Below are positions 1 through 11,866 of a stretch of 64,000 nucleotides of DNA, in pieces. A model generated the notes under the pieces. The model was not told the origin of the DNA, made no database searches, and saw only the letters and a list, made by a program, of their open reading frames with translations. Both the position numbers and the translations under genes were made by a program. The stretch comes from Perca fluviatilis (lineage: Eukaryota; Chordata; Actinopteri; Perciformes; Percidae), in assembly GCF_010015445.1 (NCBI RefSeq), contig NC_053115.1, positions 1,478,058-1,542,057 of the forward strand. Reading direction: 5' to 3'. Each line of letters starts with the position of its first letter. Within the stretch, counting starts at the first letter, position 1.

Positions 1-236
1 AGCTTTAGTAAGAAATCTTGTGTATCAATTTATCGGGCGACTTGATGCGTCTATGAATGAGATTATCTCGATCATATCCAACATCAGGTTCAGATATGGA
101 GACAGTGGCACAAATGCCTCTTTTTATGCATAGATGATGTATTTAAATATATTTTTTGATATTTTATATTATGGAATTGTATTATGCCTAAGTGTTGTGT
201 TGTCATTTTATTGGACCATGAGTCTGTAATAAAGTC

Positions 237-270
<34 letters not shown>
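1..270 (+). mobile_element. possible LINE 3' end with (TTA)n tail
   Basis: A short frame ends FRYGDSGTNASFYA before TAG at 130; then an AT-rich 3' region with aataaagtc and a (TTA)n tail at 237-270. The layout (coding end, short UTR, simple-sequence tail) suits a LINE, but the frame is too short to assign a clade. Confidence 0.35.
237..270. repeat. (TTA)n microsatellite
   Basis: About 11 TTA units. Confidence 0.95.
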
Positions 271-276
<6 letters not shown>

Positions 277-567
277 GTACTGTATATTTGTGTGTTGTAT
301 GCTTGTTTACATGTTTCTGTCTTTGTGATGCTCTTTAGTGCGAAACTTGTTTGCTTTTTAAAGTGCTATACATGAAATAAACGTAAACTTAAACATTATG
401 GTGTTGCATTAATTTGAATGGCAAAACAATGCGCAGCCTTTGCTGCCACGTAAACCAATACGACATCATTGCACAGATATCCTGACCAACCAGTAGGAGC
501 TGCTAGTACAGTGCGACATACATGATCCCTCAACAGCTTCCCAACCCTTAGTCTATATCCACGACCT

Positions 568-920
568 TCCACTTCCACGATTGCTCCGTAGCTGCCGGAA
601 ATTCCGCCATATGTCCCTCTTTTTCGGCCCAATGTCCTTAACCTTCTGCTTCCTTAGTGTTGGCGTTCTAACCTCTGGTGGATTTGTGAGGACTATGGTT
701 AACTGCTCCTCAGATCTCTGCAGGGTAAATCCAGACAGCTAGCTAGACTATCTGTCCAATCTGAGTGTTCTGTTGCACGACTAAAACTACTTTTGAACGT
801 ACACACGTTCCACCAAAACAAGTTCCTTCCCGAGACTATTTTGCTAATAAACCAGAGCAAGTTTTTCTCCCAACCCTGCAATGCTGTATGGACTAGCCAG
901 ACCCTCCTTCGCAGTGCTGT
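568..920. repeat. dispersed repeat A, copy 1 (left part)
   Basis: Shares ggtggat-tgtgaggactatg, ctcctcagatctctgcaggg, taaatccagacagctagcta and gccagaccctccttc with 4570-4918. The terminal hairpin (gccagaccctcctt … gaggaaggtctggc) is split here by the element at 921-2244; the other half is at 2246-2275. Confidence 0.85.
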
Positions 921-2244
921 CCCAGACAGCAAAATGTATTTGGGCCAGATTTGGACCAGGTCTTCATTAGCATTTGGCGCAGATCCGCTAAACGGACCTG
1001 GGCCGGGCTCATCCTTTCCAACGGCCCAATACCGGAACAGGTTGGAATTACGGATCAGAGACAGATCTGGGCCAGAATTGGCCCAGTACAGTTATTAATG
1101 CCATGACGTGTGGTGCGGATCTGGCCCAGACTCATATTTTACATCTGGGGCTCATCTGGCCCTGATCTGTGATTCATATTTACAAATACCCGCGCAATTT
1201 GTAATTTTCAAAATATTTTTTATATTAAAAAGGCATAAGAGAAAACTACAGCATGAACAACCATCTGACGTGAATCCAGATGCACAAAAAGAGAAAAAGC
1301 ACATGATTAAAGATCAATGTTAATTATTCAAATTACAAAAAAAAATAAAAAACACTAAAGCAAGTAACCTAATGTGAACACTGCGCCTACTGTATATTTA
1401 CTGCTCATTAGTTGGGTGAGACCGGGCACGGCGGCCACCCCCGCAGTCGCAAGGCAGATTAAACCATCTGATGGCTATTGATTGATCTCCGTGGCTTTGT
1501 CAGACTTGCGATTCTTCCTACTGCTCCTGTAAGACGTAGCCTACAAAAAGCACACAAAGCAAACAAACAGTATGTTAGATTAAATATTCAAAGATTATTT
1601 ATTACATGACATTATAGTAAAATGCTTGCACAAATAGGCTAAATGTGACGTGGTGTGTAGTGAGTGAATGAGTGATAGAGTGATTAAGTAAAACTGAGTG
1701 AAAGGCATCTATATAGGCTATGCTTACGAGCCATAATGGCCTTGGTTGCCATCTCACTGAATTTGTTTTTATTGTTAGGGTAACTACAGACAAAAGACTG
1801 ATTTTGCAGCTAACACACAATGGACACGATATTCAGTAATTTTGGTGAATAATAAGCAAAGATCACCAATTCAGCCTTAAAGCCTGTTCACATTAGTTGT
1901 GGATGTTTAAAAGAACCTATAGCCTACTACAAGCATAGCCTAGCTATAGGTCTACTAGCCTACCCAGCGTATTGTCTGACACGTCTCTGGTTGTCAGAAT
2001 GTCAGTGTAAACTAAGTTTGTAAACTTTTTTGTTTAGCCTATACATATTTAACAGATTAACATGACATCAACAGCAGTTTACTTTTTACAATTTTACTTG
2101 TATAATGCACTTACCAATAATCACAAAGACGGTGCAGCCTGCAGTCTTCCTCTCTGCATTTCAAATAGAGTTGCGGGTTTATGCAGGAAAAAAGCGTTCC
2201 GTTATTCGAAAACGGATCTGGCACAGATGTAAATGCTGTCTGGG
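921..2244. mobile_element. DNA element with CCCAGACAGCA TIRs, nested in repeat A
   Basis: Left cccagacagca (921-931) pairs exactly with tgctgtctggg (2234-2244); similarity continues to gggccagat / atctggcac. 940-1150 is full of ctgggccaga-type blocks. No ORF of note, so non-autonomous. It lies in the loop of repeat A's end hairpin. Confidence 0.75.
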
Positions 2245-2245
2245 G

Positions 2246-2275
2246 TGGAGGAAGGTCTGGCAATGCGAGACTACC
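2246..2275. repeat. dispersed repeat A, copy 1 (right end)
   Basis: ggaggaaggtctggcaatgc then gagactaccc; the outer end of the repeat after the nested insertion. Confidence 0.7.
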
Positions 2276-3379
2276 CAACCCTTAACACTGCCAATATGGA
2301 AGCCCAACTGCTGGGAATTGAACCCTGGTGCACTCAGGTGCAGTGGTGAGCAGGTGCTTTCTCTTACCCACCATCGAAATAGCTATTGGCACCTTTAATC
2401 CCAAAATATTGGAAATGAGGCCGCAGGTGTGGAAGACATTACCATTTTAATTGTATCTCCCTAATTACCTGACACTTAAGACTGTGAATGACAGTCTCTA
2501 AAGACCTCATGTGATCCGAGTAAAGGGGACATTTCTGCTCCAGATGATAAACAGTGTACTAGAGAGTGGAAATGAAAAACATAGCCGCTCTCTTTCTCCA
2601 GCACGTTTTCTTTTTTACTTTTAGGTTTTGTTGCTGCCAAGTATTGTTTATCTGAAGGAAACCCAGACTGCAGAGAATCATGAAAGAGGAGGAAAGATAA
2701 CGTCATTAGGGAGCGAGGGAGGGAGAGAGAATTAGAATGAAAGATAGAGACAGAACAAGAGAGAAAAGTGCAAAGAATGTCTTGCTCTTTATTGTTGTCT
2801 TATCTTCTGTTTCCTTGTCTGAATCTCTCTTTGTCTTATCTTTTCTCATGCTTATTTTCTTTCTTCAATCTGCCTACTCTTCATTCTGTCTTCATATTCT
2901 CTTTTCATTCTCTTCCTCTCTTTCCTTTTACCTTGTTCTTTCTCCCGCTCTTTCTCATTTATTCTTAATCTTTTTTCTCAAACAAGAGGCAGAGACAACA
3001 AGGTGGAGACAAACAAATAGAGGTAGAGAGAATGAAAGAGATAAGTAGCCAGATGGCGAGCCTTCCTGCATGCTGCAGCAGTGTGTAATGAAAAGCTGTT
3101 TTCCTCCCCAGCCTGGTTGAAGAGAACAGAATGGAGATCACAGCTGGCTGTCCACTCTGCTCCCTTCTCTCCCCAGAGGGAAATCTTCCTGGCAGATATT
3201 TTACACTGGCATGTAACATAAATCGGAGATTTTCATTAAATTCCAGCAGTTATTTTGTGGCCAATAATAAGGCTTTACTGATCAAGCTGATCAAAGTGTG
3301 AAAAACTGTGATGTACTGGAAGTTGCCATTGAAGACCCCCTTTAATGAAAATTAACTCATGGTGTCATATACTAGAACA
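2276..3379. other. no gene; pyrimidine-rich tract 2770-2980
   Basis: 2700-2765 is purine-rich (gagggagggagagag) and 2770-2980 pyrimidine-rich, so the local frames (103 and 66 codons, Ser/Leu/Phe-rich) are composition artefacts. Confidence 0.55.
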
Positions 3380-3777
3380 CAGATCTTCAACAGGGGTCCG
3401 GGACCCCTAGGGGGTCCTCAGAGTTGATGCAGGGGGGCCACCAAATTATTGTTTGATAGTTTAAACGGAAAGAAAAAAATATTTCTTAAAAAAAATACAT
3501 TAACATGAATCCAACATATTTGTCAAGATAAATCTTTTTTTTAACCAACATTGATGACAGGCGTACTGGCCTAGAGGTAAGGTAGCCATCCACAGATAGT
3601 TAAGCTGAAGATTCACTGTCCCACATTTTAACATTAAAACGTGATGATCAATGCCAACAACTACACGTTGTGGCCCAGTTTATTATGCAACTCAATTTTA
3701 TACAATATACATAGTAAGGCCCCATCATTTTTCAGCTGAGGGGTCCTTGGCCTGAAAAACGTTGAAGACCCCTGTGC
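3380..3777. mobile_element. hAT-type MITE, CAGGGGTC ends
   Basis: Left cagatcttcaacaggggtcc and right aaaacgttgaagacccctgt. The reverse of the right end, caggggtcttcaacgttttt, is a familiar vertebrate hAT end. Flanks ctagaaca / ctagaagt agree at 6 of 8 bases. Confidence 0.7.
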
Positions 3778-3944
3778 TAGAAGTCATATTGTGAGCGAAA
3801 TAAGCAGTCAATGTCATGGCTGCACATTTCTGCCTTGGAACTGCAGTGTACCAATGATAAGGGCTGGGTACCAAATTCAATACTTTTTAGGCACCGACCA
3901 AATCGCCTCTACAGTATCGAGTTTTGAAAAATGTTCAGAGTCCA

Positions 3945-4330
3945 GAGTTCTTGGGGGCAGAGGGGAGTAGAGGGAGAGAGGGGAGGGTGTTGAGCTTCCC
4001 AACTGCCTTGGGAATGAAGCTGTTTGCCAGTCTGGTGGAACAGGCTGGGATGCTTCAGTACCGTCTCCCAGATGGCAAGAGGCTGAAGAGGCTGTGTGAG
4101 GGGGGGCTGAGGTCACCCACAATGCTGGTTGCTTTGCGGGTGAGACGGGTTTGGTAAATGTCCAGGAGTGAGGGGAGTGGGACACCAATGATCCGCCCAG
4201 CAGCCTTCACTATGCGCTGCAGGGTCTTACGGTTGGAGGCAGTGCAGTTCCCGTACCACACAGTGATGGTGCTGGACAGGATGCTGTCAACGGTGCCCCT
4301 ATAGACATCACCCAATATCAATACCTCATC
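3945..4330 (-). pseudogene. L2/CR1-type LINE fragment, C-terminal coding end
   Basis: Reading from 4330 down: VDSILSSTITVWYGNCTASN, RKTLQRIVKAAGRIIGVPLP, SLLDIYQTRLTRKA, HSLFSLLPSGRRY, then an in-frame TGA and TRLANSFIPKAVGKLN. This is the C-terminal region after reverse transcriptase, related to the frame at 11369-11866. Only about 130 codons survive. Confidence 0.8.
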
Positions 4331-4569
4331 AGCGTCAGTGAGCCAATAAGCACGCAGCATGCTTCAAGATCTAAGAATGTTTGTGATTGGCTGTCTAACG
4401 TTACACGTCGCAGAGGCAGGCAGGAAGAACTCTACGTTACGCACAGAGACGGGGCTCACGTAGTGCCGTAATGTTGTCATTTATTTTTGTTTTATGAAAT
4501 TGGTATCGTAAAAAGTAGCGTTTACGAACCGCTATCGAAGTCAGGGTATTGGTAGTCTATATCCTTGGC

Positions 4570-4918
4570 GTTCAACTTCCGGGATTGCTCCCGTGCAGCA
4601 GGAAATGCCGCCGGATGCATGTAGTTTCCGTTTCCTTCCGCTTTCTTTGTGTTGGAATTTTAAATCCGGTGGATGTGTGAGGACTATGCTTAACTGCTCC
4701 TCAGATCTCTGCAGGGTAAATCCAGACAGCTAGCTAGACTATCTGTCCAATCGGAGTTTTCTCTCGCACAACTATTTTGCAGCGGCTCTGTGCGGAGTTT
4801 ATCGCCGCCCATTACGATTGTGAGTGGTTTAAAGAAATAAACCAGATCATGCTTTCCTCCCATCCCCAAATGCTATGTGGAGTAGCCAGACCCTCCTTCA
4901 GCATGCTAGCGAGACTAG
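4570..4918. repeat. dispersed repeat A, copy 2
   Basis: Intact relative of 568-920; ends gtagccagaccctccttcag / catgctagcgagacta, a short hairpin. Confidence 0.85.
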
Positions 4919-4976
4919 GCTATTGGTATTGGTATCGGCACCAGTATAGAATATTTTTGAACGATACCCAGCCCTA

Positions 4977-7900
4977 CCAATGACAAAACTCCAATTTTTT
5001 CCATATGGCTTTCCATATCATTAGCATAACACTGCAGCGAAATGAGAGGAGAAGCCAGGTGTAGCTCCGTAGTGGTATTGTGCAAGCTAAGTTTCACTAT
5101 TTTTCTAATCCATGGCAGAAACGTGTATAATAACAATGTGAACATACTGTAACATTGTAGCAGATATTATTGTATGTTTTCACAACCATTAATGCTGTGT
5201 CAGCCACTGCCAGTTACATGCTAACAAACAAGATCAACAAATAATTGAATGGATTTATCTGTTAATGATTTTTGGATCTACAAAGATGGAGATCTACAAA
5301 AAATCCTGCAGTTTTGATTCTGAAAGCAACATTATATTCATTCTTAGATTTTACTTAATACTAGATCCTGGAAACATGTCTATTATTTTTCATTTATCAA
5401 CCAAATGGAAAATAAAATACAACATAAATCTAAAAAGTGGATGCACTATGCAACCCACAACACAAGTAATTCTTTTTTTTAAAACGGTGCTTATAGTGTG
5501 GCTGGCTGGAAATTACAGTTGTGTTAACACATCACACTACAGACTTATGGTTCAATCCTCTGAGACGGAGTTGCGACTGCAAGCTCTATTCCTATTTGCT
5601 TTGGAAGGATTACACGAGTCTTTGCGCCAAGATCTTCTTTGTAGGATGCAGGGAAAACACCAGCATGCATTATTCTACTCTGGAGGGAGAACTGCAGAGG
5701 AGAATAAAGAGCTGGAGAGACAGAGAAAATACAGAGAGAGAGAATAGAGACAGAATGAGGGAGATGAGGAGATTCTCTGCAGACTGGGCTTTATAGTCAG
5801 TGTGCTAGTAACTTTGTCCACAGCTCTCCTCAGTAATTATCCATCGTGATTAAAACTAGAAAAGGATTGTGATTGCTTCTCTGTCTTGTGTGAAATCTCA
5901 GACCACTGCCACACAGACGGCCATTTTGGACAGAATCTCACCATTATGTTGTGTCATTTTCAATAATTACATATTGGCCCAGTCATGGCCAAAACAAGAG
6001 CACATTTTTTCTATTCTCATTTCTGCTTGATCCCATCTGCTTTGAAGTCTTTTGGGTAGTTTTGACCATCTCAAGCCGAACAAAGATCAAATACAGACAA
6101 TGTGGGAGAACATGTGTTACTAGTTGGCCCCAGGGGGACGGCATCATTTGTGGTTTTTGTCACTGTTGCCTGAGTTCTACATGCCTCAGAGAAGCTTTTG
6201 ATGAAATTGTGTCTTCGTTGAATGCAGTAGAATTCGTTATTCCAGTTATCGGTAACAGAAAAGCAACTTTTAAGGGTTGAGTCATTCAAATTGCCATTAA
6301 ACTGTATTCCCCTTTTCAACTAAAACTTCCAGGTACAAAGGAGCCACAGGAAATTCAGTCAGGAAGTAAATCAGGAACTAAGAGTGCCCTTTGTGTAGTT
6401 TTCATGGCATCTGACAAACCATTAAGATGAGCTTGAGATATAATTTTCACACACAGATCATACTATCTAACTGTCATGCCTATCCTATAACTGAATCAAA
6501 TACAGGGCTACACAATAAATCATTTTATATCATGATCGCAATATCAACTTGTGCAATAAACACATTGTGTTTGTTGAAAGAGAGCATCAGTGGAAAACTG
6601 TCTTTTCAAATATAACTAGCATGCCTTTTGTGTTCAGTTCAATGTTCAATTTGTTTGTTTAACAAGCAATTTGTTCACATTACAGCGCTTTACTGAGTTT
6701 AAAATACTTCTATGTATAATATATGGTCTATTGGTGAAGTAGCATTGGTCACTTTGAGGGGGGGATACAGTTTGTCCTCACCGGGGATATATTCAGCAGA
6801 GGCCCCCCCTCCCCTCCCCAGCAAATCGCATCCTGCATATCACGATCCTGAGTTCTTAAAACACATCCAGGGCCCCTGGAAAAGCTGCTGTGGTGGAATC
6901 AGTTTTCAGATATCCCTCTCTGAGACTACCACCTCCACCACAACATAACAGAGGTGAATGAAATGTAGTTTGTGGTGAACACAGCGTTGAAGGCATTGCA
7001 TGTACCGTCGACGCAGAGAGCCACTGACCAAGCGTCAGTATTTGATGAGTTGGGAGTGAGAACGGGTTGGAAAAAGACGTCAGAATGCAAAAATCTCAAA
7101 ATACAATAAAAATAAAACATTTTTCATACCTTCATAACTTTTTTCAGTGCCAACCGTCCCGATCCCCCCATATAGACTCTATTTCTGTGGAAAACACTGC
7201 CCACAATGCAGAAACATCAGCTAACAGGCGTGTGTGTCTTAATACTGACGATATGAAATGGAACAGTGATAGAATATCACTGTGTGACAGCAGATTGCAT
7301 GACCATGTGTGTGTGTGGAGAGATATTGCTGCAGACAGGATAATAAAGCAATCTGTTTCTGGATCTTGTAATTTAAAGCGCTCCTCATCCCCAGCCCTGC
7401 CTCCGCAGCTCATCTCCCATCTCATCTCCACCAAAATTAGATTGGAAAAACAGCGTACGGCTGCCTTCCCCCGTATGGGTGTGCATGTGAGTGTGGATAT
7501 GCATCAGTTGCATCAGTATTTGCACGCCAACGCTTGCGTTTGTGTCTGTTGCAAGCTGTTTTTTTTTTATTTTCGTTCTTTTATCCTTTATCTCGCACAC
7601 ATAGGGCAAACTGTCTCCCCATTATCATATATTAACATTATCACTCCCACGTTCGGCTTTATTTGCTTTATTTGGCTCCCATTTGACCAATGGCGATGTG
7701 CGACCGTATATCCAGCTGTCTAAAATGACTTATCGATTCTTGCTCTCCCAGTTCTCCTTACAGTCCCTCCTCAATTTGTTCACCTGTTACTCTGGGGTGT
7801 CTTTGCTGGATAGAGGGATAAGCCATTTCGCTGTGCTGTGGGACACAGAGTGTGCACAGAATTAAGAGAGGAATGAGCTTGTTTGAGTAGAAAACTATTT

Positions 7901-8345
7901 CTCTTCATGCTGAGGTTGATGATGATGGATGCTGTCAGTGAAAAAGGTTTACTCCTGCTGCTTGGTATTGGTTGCGTGTTAACCAACTCTAACATAATTA
8001 CTTTTATTTTTTGATTGCAGACTTGATAGACAGGTGTTTTATTAATCTGAAATGTTAAAAGGAATAGCATATTATTATTCCTGAGATGAGAAGACCGAAG
8101 ATATCTCCCGTCTATACGTAGTATAGAAGCATAGTATTAAGCTTAGCATAAAGAGCGAAAGCAGGAAAAAACATAAATCTGACTTAGCGGTGCACTTCTA
8201 ACGTTGTCAGACTCACAATGAACAAACAAACCAAACAAGTATCAAAATTGATTCAGCAGAACCAGATATATCTTTTCTATTCCATGTATTCTTCTTCCTT
8301 GTCAAAACCTGGCTCCCACATTACCCACAATGCAACTCAACTAAA
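4977..8345. other. no gene; few weak repeat traces
   Basis: 6500-6860 begins cagggctacacaataaatc, like a fish hAT MITE end. 8090-8165 has gcttagcataaagagcg, a common MITE fragment. 7067-7723 is open for 218 codons but has no domain. 7380-7760 looks unique and could be regulatory. No supported gene. Confidence 0.4.
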
Positions 8346-8387
8346 GGGCTTTTCACACGGGGAGCGACACTTCGCCTCAGCAGCAGC

Positions 8388-8785
8388 CTGTGTATGTGGA
8401 TCAAGGATTTCCTGACAGATCGGCCACAGACAGTGAGACTGGGCCCACACCAATCCTCGAGCCTGTCCCTCAGCATTGGAGCACTGCAAGGCTGCGTGTT
8501 GAGCCCGTTGCTCTATTCCATCTACACGTATGACTGCATCTCCACCCACCCCTCGAATACAATGACAAAATTCGCAGATGACACAACTGTGGTGGGAGAA
8601 ATTTCTAACAGCGACGAGAACGCCTACAGAGATGAAGTTGACAGACTGACAGGATGGTGCAAAGACAACAATCTGACCCTGAATGTCAAAAAAACAAAGG
8701 AGATTATAGTTGACTTCAGAAGGTGTAAGGAGGACCCCCGACCCCTCATCATGAATGGTGAGGAAGTGGAAAAGGTCTCCTGTTT
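8388..8785 (+). pseudogene. LINE reverse transcriptase, part 1
   Basis: CMWIKDFLTDRPQTVRLGPH, then GALQGCVLSPLLYSIYTYDC (the palm motif, G-x-x-QGCVLSP), TKFADDTTVVGEI (FADD catalytic Asp pair) and WCKDNNLTLNVKKTKEIIVD. The frame then reaches VEKVSCF and is cut by the transposon. Two of the three catalytic Asp are visible; the first lies in the missing 5' part. Confidence 0.88.
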
Positions 8786-9168
8786 TACAGTTTTTTACAG
8801 TTGCTTACACACTAAAATTAAAACTTTCCCACAATTAGCAAAACCTAACACTCAAGGAGCAAAACACCGGCCTAGATGTGCACAACTGTAAGCACACTGT
8901 CAGCTTCACACTTTTTGCAAAACATCACACACTTGTATGCATTTGACACAGAAATTTATCATGATGTCATTTCCTTGCAATTTCAAAGCAAAGGCTTTCA
9001 AATGAACACACCCATGAACCAATTGGTTAAACACAGCCACCAGGTATGAAAACACATGATGGCTTAATTGTAGACACACCAATCAGGTTTAAGCACTATA
9101 TAAAATGCAGCAGGTAAGTTCACCTGCCTTCAACCAAAATACAAGGAGTCAGAAGAAGAAGACTGAGA

Positions 9169-9906
9169 GTGAGAGGGGGAATCCACAGAGGAGGAGAAGG
9201 AGGTAGAGGAAGAGGCCCAGCCAGAGGTAGAGGCCGAGGTGGAGGTAGAGGAAGAGGGAGAGGGAGAGGAAGACCTGAAGCCGGAGAATATGCTCAAAGA
9301 AGAAGAGGACCAAATTTATCAAATGAAAGTCGCGCAACACTAGTGGACCATGTTGTGAACCACGGACTGACGCTGAGCGAGGATGGACTAAGAGTTCAGC
9401 CAAATCTTAGCAGATATACAGTGTGTCTGTCATAAGGACATTTCAACAAGGAAACAGGTCAAAGAAAACCTGTCTACAGTTACAGTAATCAGCTGCTCAT
9501 TGTATACACCATATCAGCACTTTAGATACCCCTCCCTGGGACATTTGAGGATTGAGGGTCGAGAACGACAAGGAGGAAGGGGGGCCATATTCACGCGAGG
9601 GTTTACAATCTCCAGCCCCAGGCTCAGGTACCCCTCATTGAGGCCCCAGACTCAGGTACCCCTCATTGAGGCCCCAGACTCAGGTACCCCTCATTGAGGC
9701 CCCAGACTCAGGTACCCCTCATTGAGGCCCCAGACTCAGGTACCCCTCATTGAGGCCATGGAGGACGCCTGTGACCAAGTCGACGCCGCAGCTGCGCAAG
9801 GATGGATTCCACATTCAAGACGGTTGTCTTGCCAATGAGGATGTTTGCCTGTGATGTTGATGAAATTCTCTGGCCAGATCCAGCTAGGCGAAGAGATAAT
9901 GTCTAG
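9169..9906 (+). pseudogene. IS630-like transposase relic
   Basis: N-terminus is Arg-Gly rich (RGGEGGRGRGPARGRGRGGG) followed by a helix-turn-helix type stretch (LVDHVVNHGLTLSEDGLRVQ, PNLSRYTV), then a frame break at 9435. After the minisatellite the C-terminus reappears (EDACDQVDAAAAQGWI-x-H, frameshift, ANEDVACDVDEILWPDP, ARRRDNV) and ends at TAG near 9904. Seen: both ends and the loss of the DDE core. Family assignment is from the RG-rich N-terminus and LIEAMEDAC/QGWI ending known in fish proteins of this type. No ATG at the start. Confidence 0.7.
9616..9755. repeat. 28-bp minisatellite, 5.0 copies, inside transposase frame
   Basis: Unit ccccagactcaggtaccc then ctcattgagg. The unit's own translation (PQTQVPLIEA) is the normal transposase sequence just before the C-terminal domain, so the array grew from coding DNA. 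28 is not a multiple of 3, so each copy shifts frame. Confidence 0.95.
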
Positions 9907-10224
9907 AATTTTCTGTACTTTGTCAGATCATTTTTTTGTTTGTTGTTGTTTTTTTTTGTGATTGTAACCTGTACTGGATACCGTATGTTATGTTTGTCTG
10001 TTGTTTGCTGAGCTAACAGTGTTATGCACATTACTGTAGTAGCATGAAAACTTATAAAATAAAAATGAATTATATTTTCCTCAGTCTGCAGCATTGGTCT
10101 TGTGTAGTGTTTGGTGAACATATTGTAAATTACTCTGTGTACTTCATGTACAGTACTCTAATCACTGAGAAGTAGAATTGCTAAAAGTGTTTTAGGTTAG
10201 CAACAGCAGTGTGTATCTGGTTAA

Positions 10225-11146
10225 AGTGATGGTTCGGAGTAATTTCACCCTAGGGTCCTTTGCACCATGATCTCGAGCCAAACACCCCCCCAGAAGCTTT
10301 TTTCACCTGGGTCGAACATTGGGAGCGTTAGCGTAGCGTAGCGTTATCAGCTGAATAGCTTAGCGCAGAGGCTAATGGATCCGAAGTGTCTCTTAACATG
10401 ACCCCACTAATAATGCCCGAAATGATACCAACGGTCTACACTAGTATATATAGGTTATGCACTCATAAAACGATGGATTGTAAAGTTTGTAAGTACACCA
10501 GAAGTTTATGTAAATAACACTTGCCTGCTGGCTTCTGCTCTCTGCTGCTGCTGCTGCTGCTGTTACTACCGGGCAGTAAGAGTGCTTAGGGACGTCTACA
10601 AATTACAACACCGAAAAGAGATGCAACAAAAATATTTATTAATTTAATGATTAAATAAGGTAATGTCTCCAAACTTACCTCAATTATTACTTGTCTCCCG
10701 CTAGTTATACTACAGCACTTACTTTAAAAAATAAGTTAAATTAAAAATATTTTTGTTGCATCTCTTTCCGCGGTTGTAATTTGTAGATGTCCCTAAGCAC
10801 TCGTCTCACAGCAGCAACAACAACAGCAGAGAGCAGAAGCCAGCAGGCAAGTGTTATTTACATAACCTTCTGGTGTACTTACAAACTTTACAATCCATCG
10901 TTTTATGAGTGCATAACCTATATATACTAGTGTAGACCTTTGGTATCATTTCGGGCATTATTAGTGGGGTAATGTTAAGAGACACTTCGGATCCATTAGC
11001 CTCTGCGCTAAGCTATTCAGAGGCTAACGCTACTCTACGCTAACTTTCCCAATGTTAGACCCAGGTGAAAAAAGCTTCTGGGGGGGTGTTTGGCTCGAGG
11101 TCATGGTGCAAAGGACCCTAGGGTGAAATTACTCCGAACCATCACT
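10225..11146. mobile_element. TTAA-target foldback element, ~400-bp arms
   Basis: TTAA at 10221-10224 and 11147-11150. Arms about 10225-10637 and 10745-11146 are inverted copies (agtgatggttcggagtaatt / aattactccgaaccatcact; gatccattagcctctgcgc both ways), with a ~107-bp AT-rich loop. The left arm has a (ctg)n run at 10542-10562 where the right has cagcagcaacaacaacagc. Confidence 0.93.
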
Positions 11147-11363
11147 TTAAAACTTCATTAAGTCAAATGAAACGTGTGTGTTTCATATGGTAACAAAATA
11201 TTTTTTATAAATTAGTGTATAGTTTTTGCAAGAGTGTTTCATTTTGCAAAGGTGCAAAGGTTTTCTGCTAATTGGGTGTGTGGTTGTGCTAATTGTGTGT
11301 AGTGTTTTGAAAAAGACTGTCCCTGTTTTCAAAATTGTGCTTAAGCAATTGAAAAAAACTGTA

Positions 11364-11866
11364 AGTTCTTGGGGATCCTGATCTCAGAGGACCTAAAATG
11401 GGAAATAAACACAACCGCCATGCTCAAAAAGGCACAACAGCGGCTCTACTTTTTACATATACTCAAGAGGAGCAACCTGTCTGCTGAGCTGCTTAAGATC
11501 TTCTACCATTGTTCTATGGAGAGTGTCATAACGTACTGTATGACTGCATGGTATGCCAACTGCACAGGGAAGGACAGGAACTCCCTCAATCGAATTATAA
11601 GATCTGCTGAAAAAAACACTGGACCTCCCCTGCCCCCACTGGACGACATCTTTAAGATCCGCTGCCTCCGCCGAGCGCACAATATTCTGCAGGATAAGAC
11701 ACGCCCCTCAAACCATCTCTTCTCGCTGCTTCCATCTGGCAGGCGGTATCGGGCTTTTAGAGCACGCTCTTCCAGGCTGCAGAACAGTTTTATCCCCAGG
11801 GCCATCACAGAACTGAACAATCATGCCTCCCACCCCCCAGTCAGCACAGTTGCACTTTCTAGATAG
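11364..11866 (+). pseudogene. LINE reverse transcriptase, part 2 (C-terminus)
   Basis: Resumes KFLGILISEDLKWEINT, KKAQQRLYFLHILKRSNLSA, SVITYCMTAWYANCTGKDRN, DDIFKIRCLRRAHNI, FSLLPSGRRYRAF and ends VALSR at TAG. Removing the transposon and one TA copy puts parts 1 and 2 in the same frame, so the LINE was coding at this point when it was hit. Confidence 0.88.

Larger units (their letters stand above)
3862..4976. mobile_element. MITE of AGGGTTGGGTA family, host of two insertions
   Basis: agggctgggtacc at left and gatacccagccct at right. Its own sequence (aggcaccgaccaaat, tgaaattggtatcgtaaaaa) is interrupted by a LINE fragment (3945-4330) and by repeat A copy 2 (4570-4918). Confidence 0.75.
8788..11361 (+). 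mobile_element. IS630/Tc1-mariner-like element, internally rearranged
   Basis: TA at 8786-8787 and 11362-11363. Left cagttttttacagttgctta; right taagcaattgaaaaaaactg. The transposase relic keeps the N-terminus (9169-9435) and the C-terminus (9756-9906); the catalytic middle is deleted. A 28-bp minisatellite lies in the coding part, and a 922-bp foldback element is inserted at 10225. Confidence 0.85.

Noticed and set aside
2737..3048. 103-codon Ser/Leu/Phe-rich membrane-like protein
   Set aside because: Caused by a pyrimidine-rich tract; no conserved feature.
5951..6319. Opposed 109- and 82-codon frames
   Set aside because: No homology recognised, no splice structure; probably chance.
7067..7723. 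218-codon open frame on the plus strand
   Set aside because: No domain, signal or repeat pattern; Cys/His/Ser-rich text typical of chance frames, and no splice context.
9169..9435. RGG-rich protein resembling an RNA-binding protein
   Set aside because: It is the N-terminus of the IS630-like transposase relic, inside exact TIRs and a TA duplication.
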